Positions 63,735 through 64,000 of a stretch of DNA of 64,000 nt are shown here, piece by piece (position 1 is the first letter of the stretch; every line of letters starts with the position of its first letter). Under the pieces are notes generated by a model, which was given only the letters and a program-made list of their open reading frames with translations, had not been told where the DNA came from and did not search any database. Location: NCBI GenBank assembly GCA_964030475.1, contig CAXIPT010000001.1, positions 4,214,849 to 4,278,848 of the forward strand, given 5' to 3'. Made by a program: the position numbers and the translations under genes. The DNA comes from Tethya wilhelma (taxonomy: Eukaryota > Porifera > Demospongiae > Tethyida > Tethyidae).

Positions 63735-64000
63735 TGACGACTAAATATCGACCCTTCACGGTTAGAAACTGCTATATAAAAATCCAAGAACACGGCACAG
63801 AAATCTCTCAAAAGTGCGATGTTTAGCCCAGGGATCGATATTTAGCTAAACATCGACTCACGGTTAGAAACTGCTAAAAATCCAAGAACATCGGCCTCGG
63901 CGATGTTTAGCTCAGGAATCGATATTTAGCTGGGACCGATCTTTAGCTCCAGGGATCGATATTTATCTGGGACTGATCTTTAGCTCAAGGTGATCGATAT
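63735..64000. repeat. Tandem repeat with CGATATTTAGCT units
   Basis: From about 63918 a 40-bp unit (GATCGATATTTAGCTGGGAC then CGATCTTTAGCTCCAGG) repeats with small changes to the window end. Upstream, a longer unit containing CACGGTTAGAAACTGCTA and AATCCAAGAACA occurs at about 63758-63796 and 63860-63891. It directly follows the LINE remnant and may be a satellite or the LINE 3' tail. Confidence 0.75.

Overview
This is a compact animal nuclear region. It is AT-rich, its introns are mostly 40-200 bp with GT-AG borders, and its genes are tightly packed, often head to head. The gene content (TRAPPC8, VAP, ENTR1, AGXT2, Spire, ESRP, HEATR3, two giant EGF-array genes, a Reeler domain) is metazoan. 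Gene density, short introns, large EGF/Reeler/Kazal surface proteins and dispersed hairpin repeats suggest a sponge, probably a demosponge. The taxon is an inference and no marker gene fixes it.

The window is a gapped scaffold. Single N bases lie at 4570, 33123, 40186, 42719, 45622, 50114, 54973 and 57135, several inside GT/CA microsatellites or repeats, and sequence is missing or misplaced around them. The middle exons of TRAPPC8, absent at 4570, are found 40 kb away (42720-45621), and that piece also duplicates 4571-5.5 kb. Likewise 38.8-40.2 kb and 40.2-41.6 kb are near copies at abutting piece ends. Both look like unmerged alleles of a heterozygous genome.

Layout: 1-0.7 kb, end of CHMP4/Snf7 (+). 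1.4-7.8 kb, TRAPPC8 (-), head to head with VAP (8.6-10.4 kb, +). 11.0-13.7 kb, a PDI with two thioredoxin domains and a C-terminal ERp29-like region (+). 14.5-16.1 kb, a small basic protein (-), divergent from a secreted precursor (16.6-17.8 kb, +) with a TATA box. 18.1-20.4 kb, ENTR1/SDCCAG3 (-), sharing a 169-bp promoter with AGXT2 (20.6-23.4 kb, +). 23.7-25.4 kb, a C45/Tan-like Ntn-hydrolase (-). 26.6-31.0 kb, a membrane receptor with 31 EGF repeats (-). 31.6-42.7 kb, a Reeler/EGF43/LamG/Kazal protein (-). 42.7-45.6 kb, displaced TRAPPC8 exons. 46.5-49.6 kb, Spire (-, 3' end missing). 49.9-52.9 kb, ESRP/Fusilli (-). 53.5-55.0 kb, a two-dsRBD protein (+, 3' end missing). 55.2-61.0 kb, C-terminal half of HEATR3/Syo1 (+), with a 4.7-kb repeat-filled intron. 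61.4-63.7 kb, a decayed LINE. 63.7-64 kb, tandem repeats.

Most genes are housekeeping: membrane traffic (CHMP4, TRAPPC8, VAP, ENTR1), secretory folding (PDI), actin nucleation (Spire), splicing (ESRP) and ribosomal protein import (HEATR3). The most unusual content is the tandem pair of EGF-array genes, one membrane-anchored and one secreted, each with its whole array in a single giant exon, and the foldback repeats in the HEATR3 intron.
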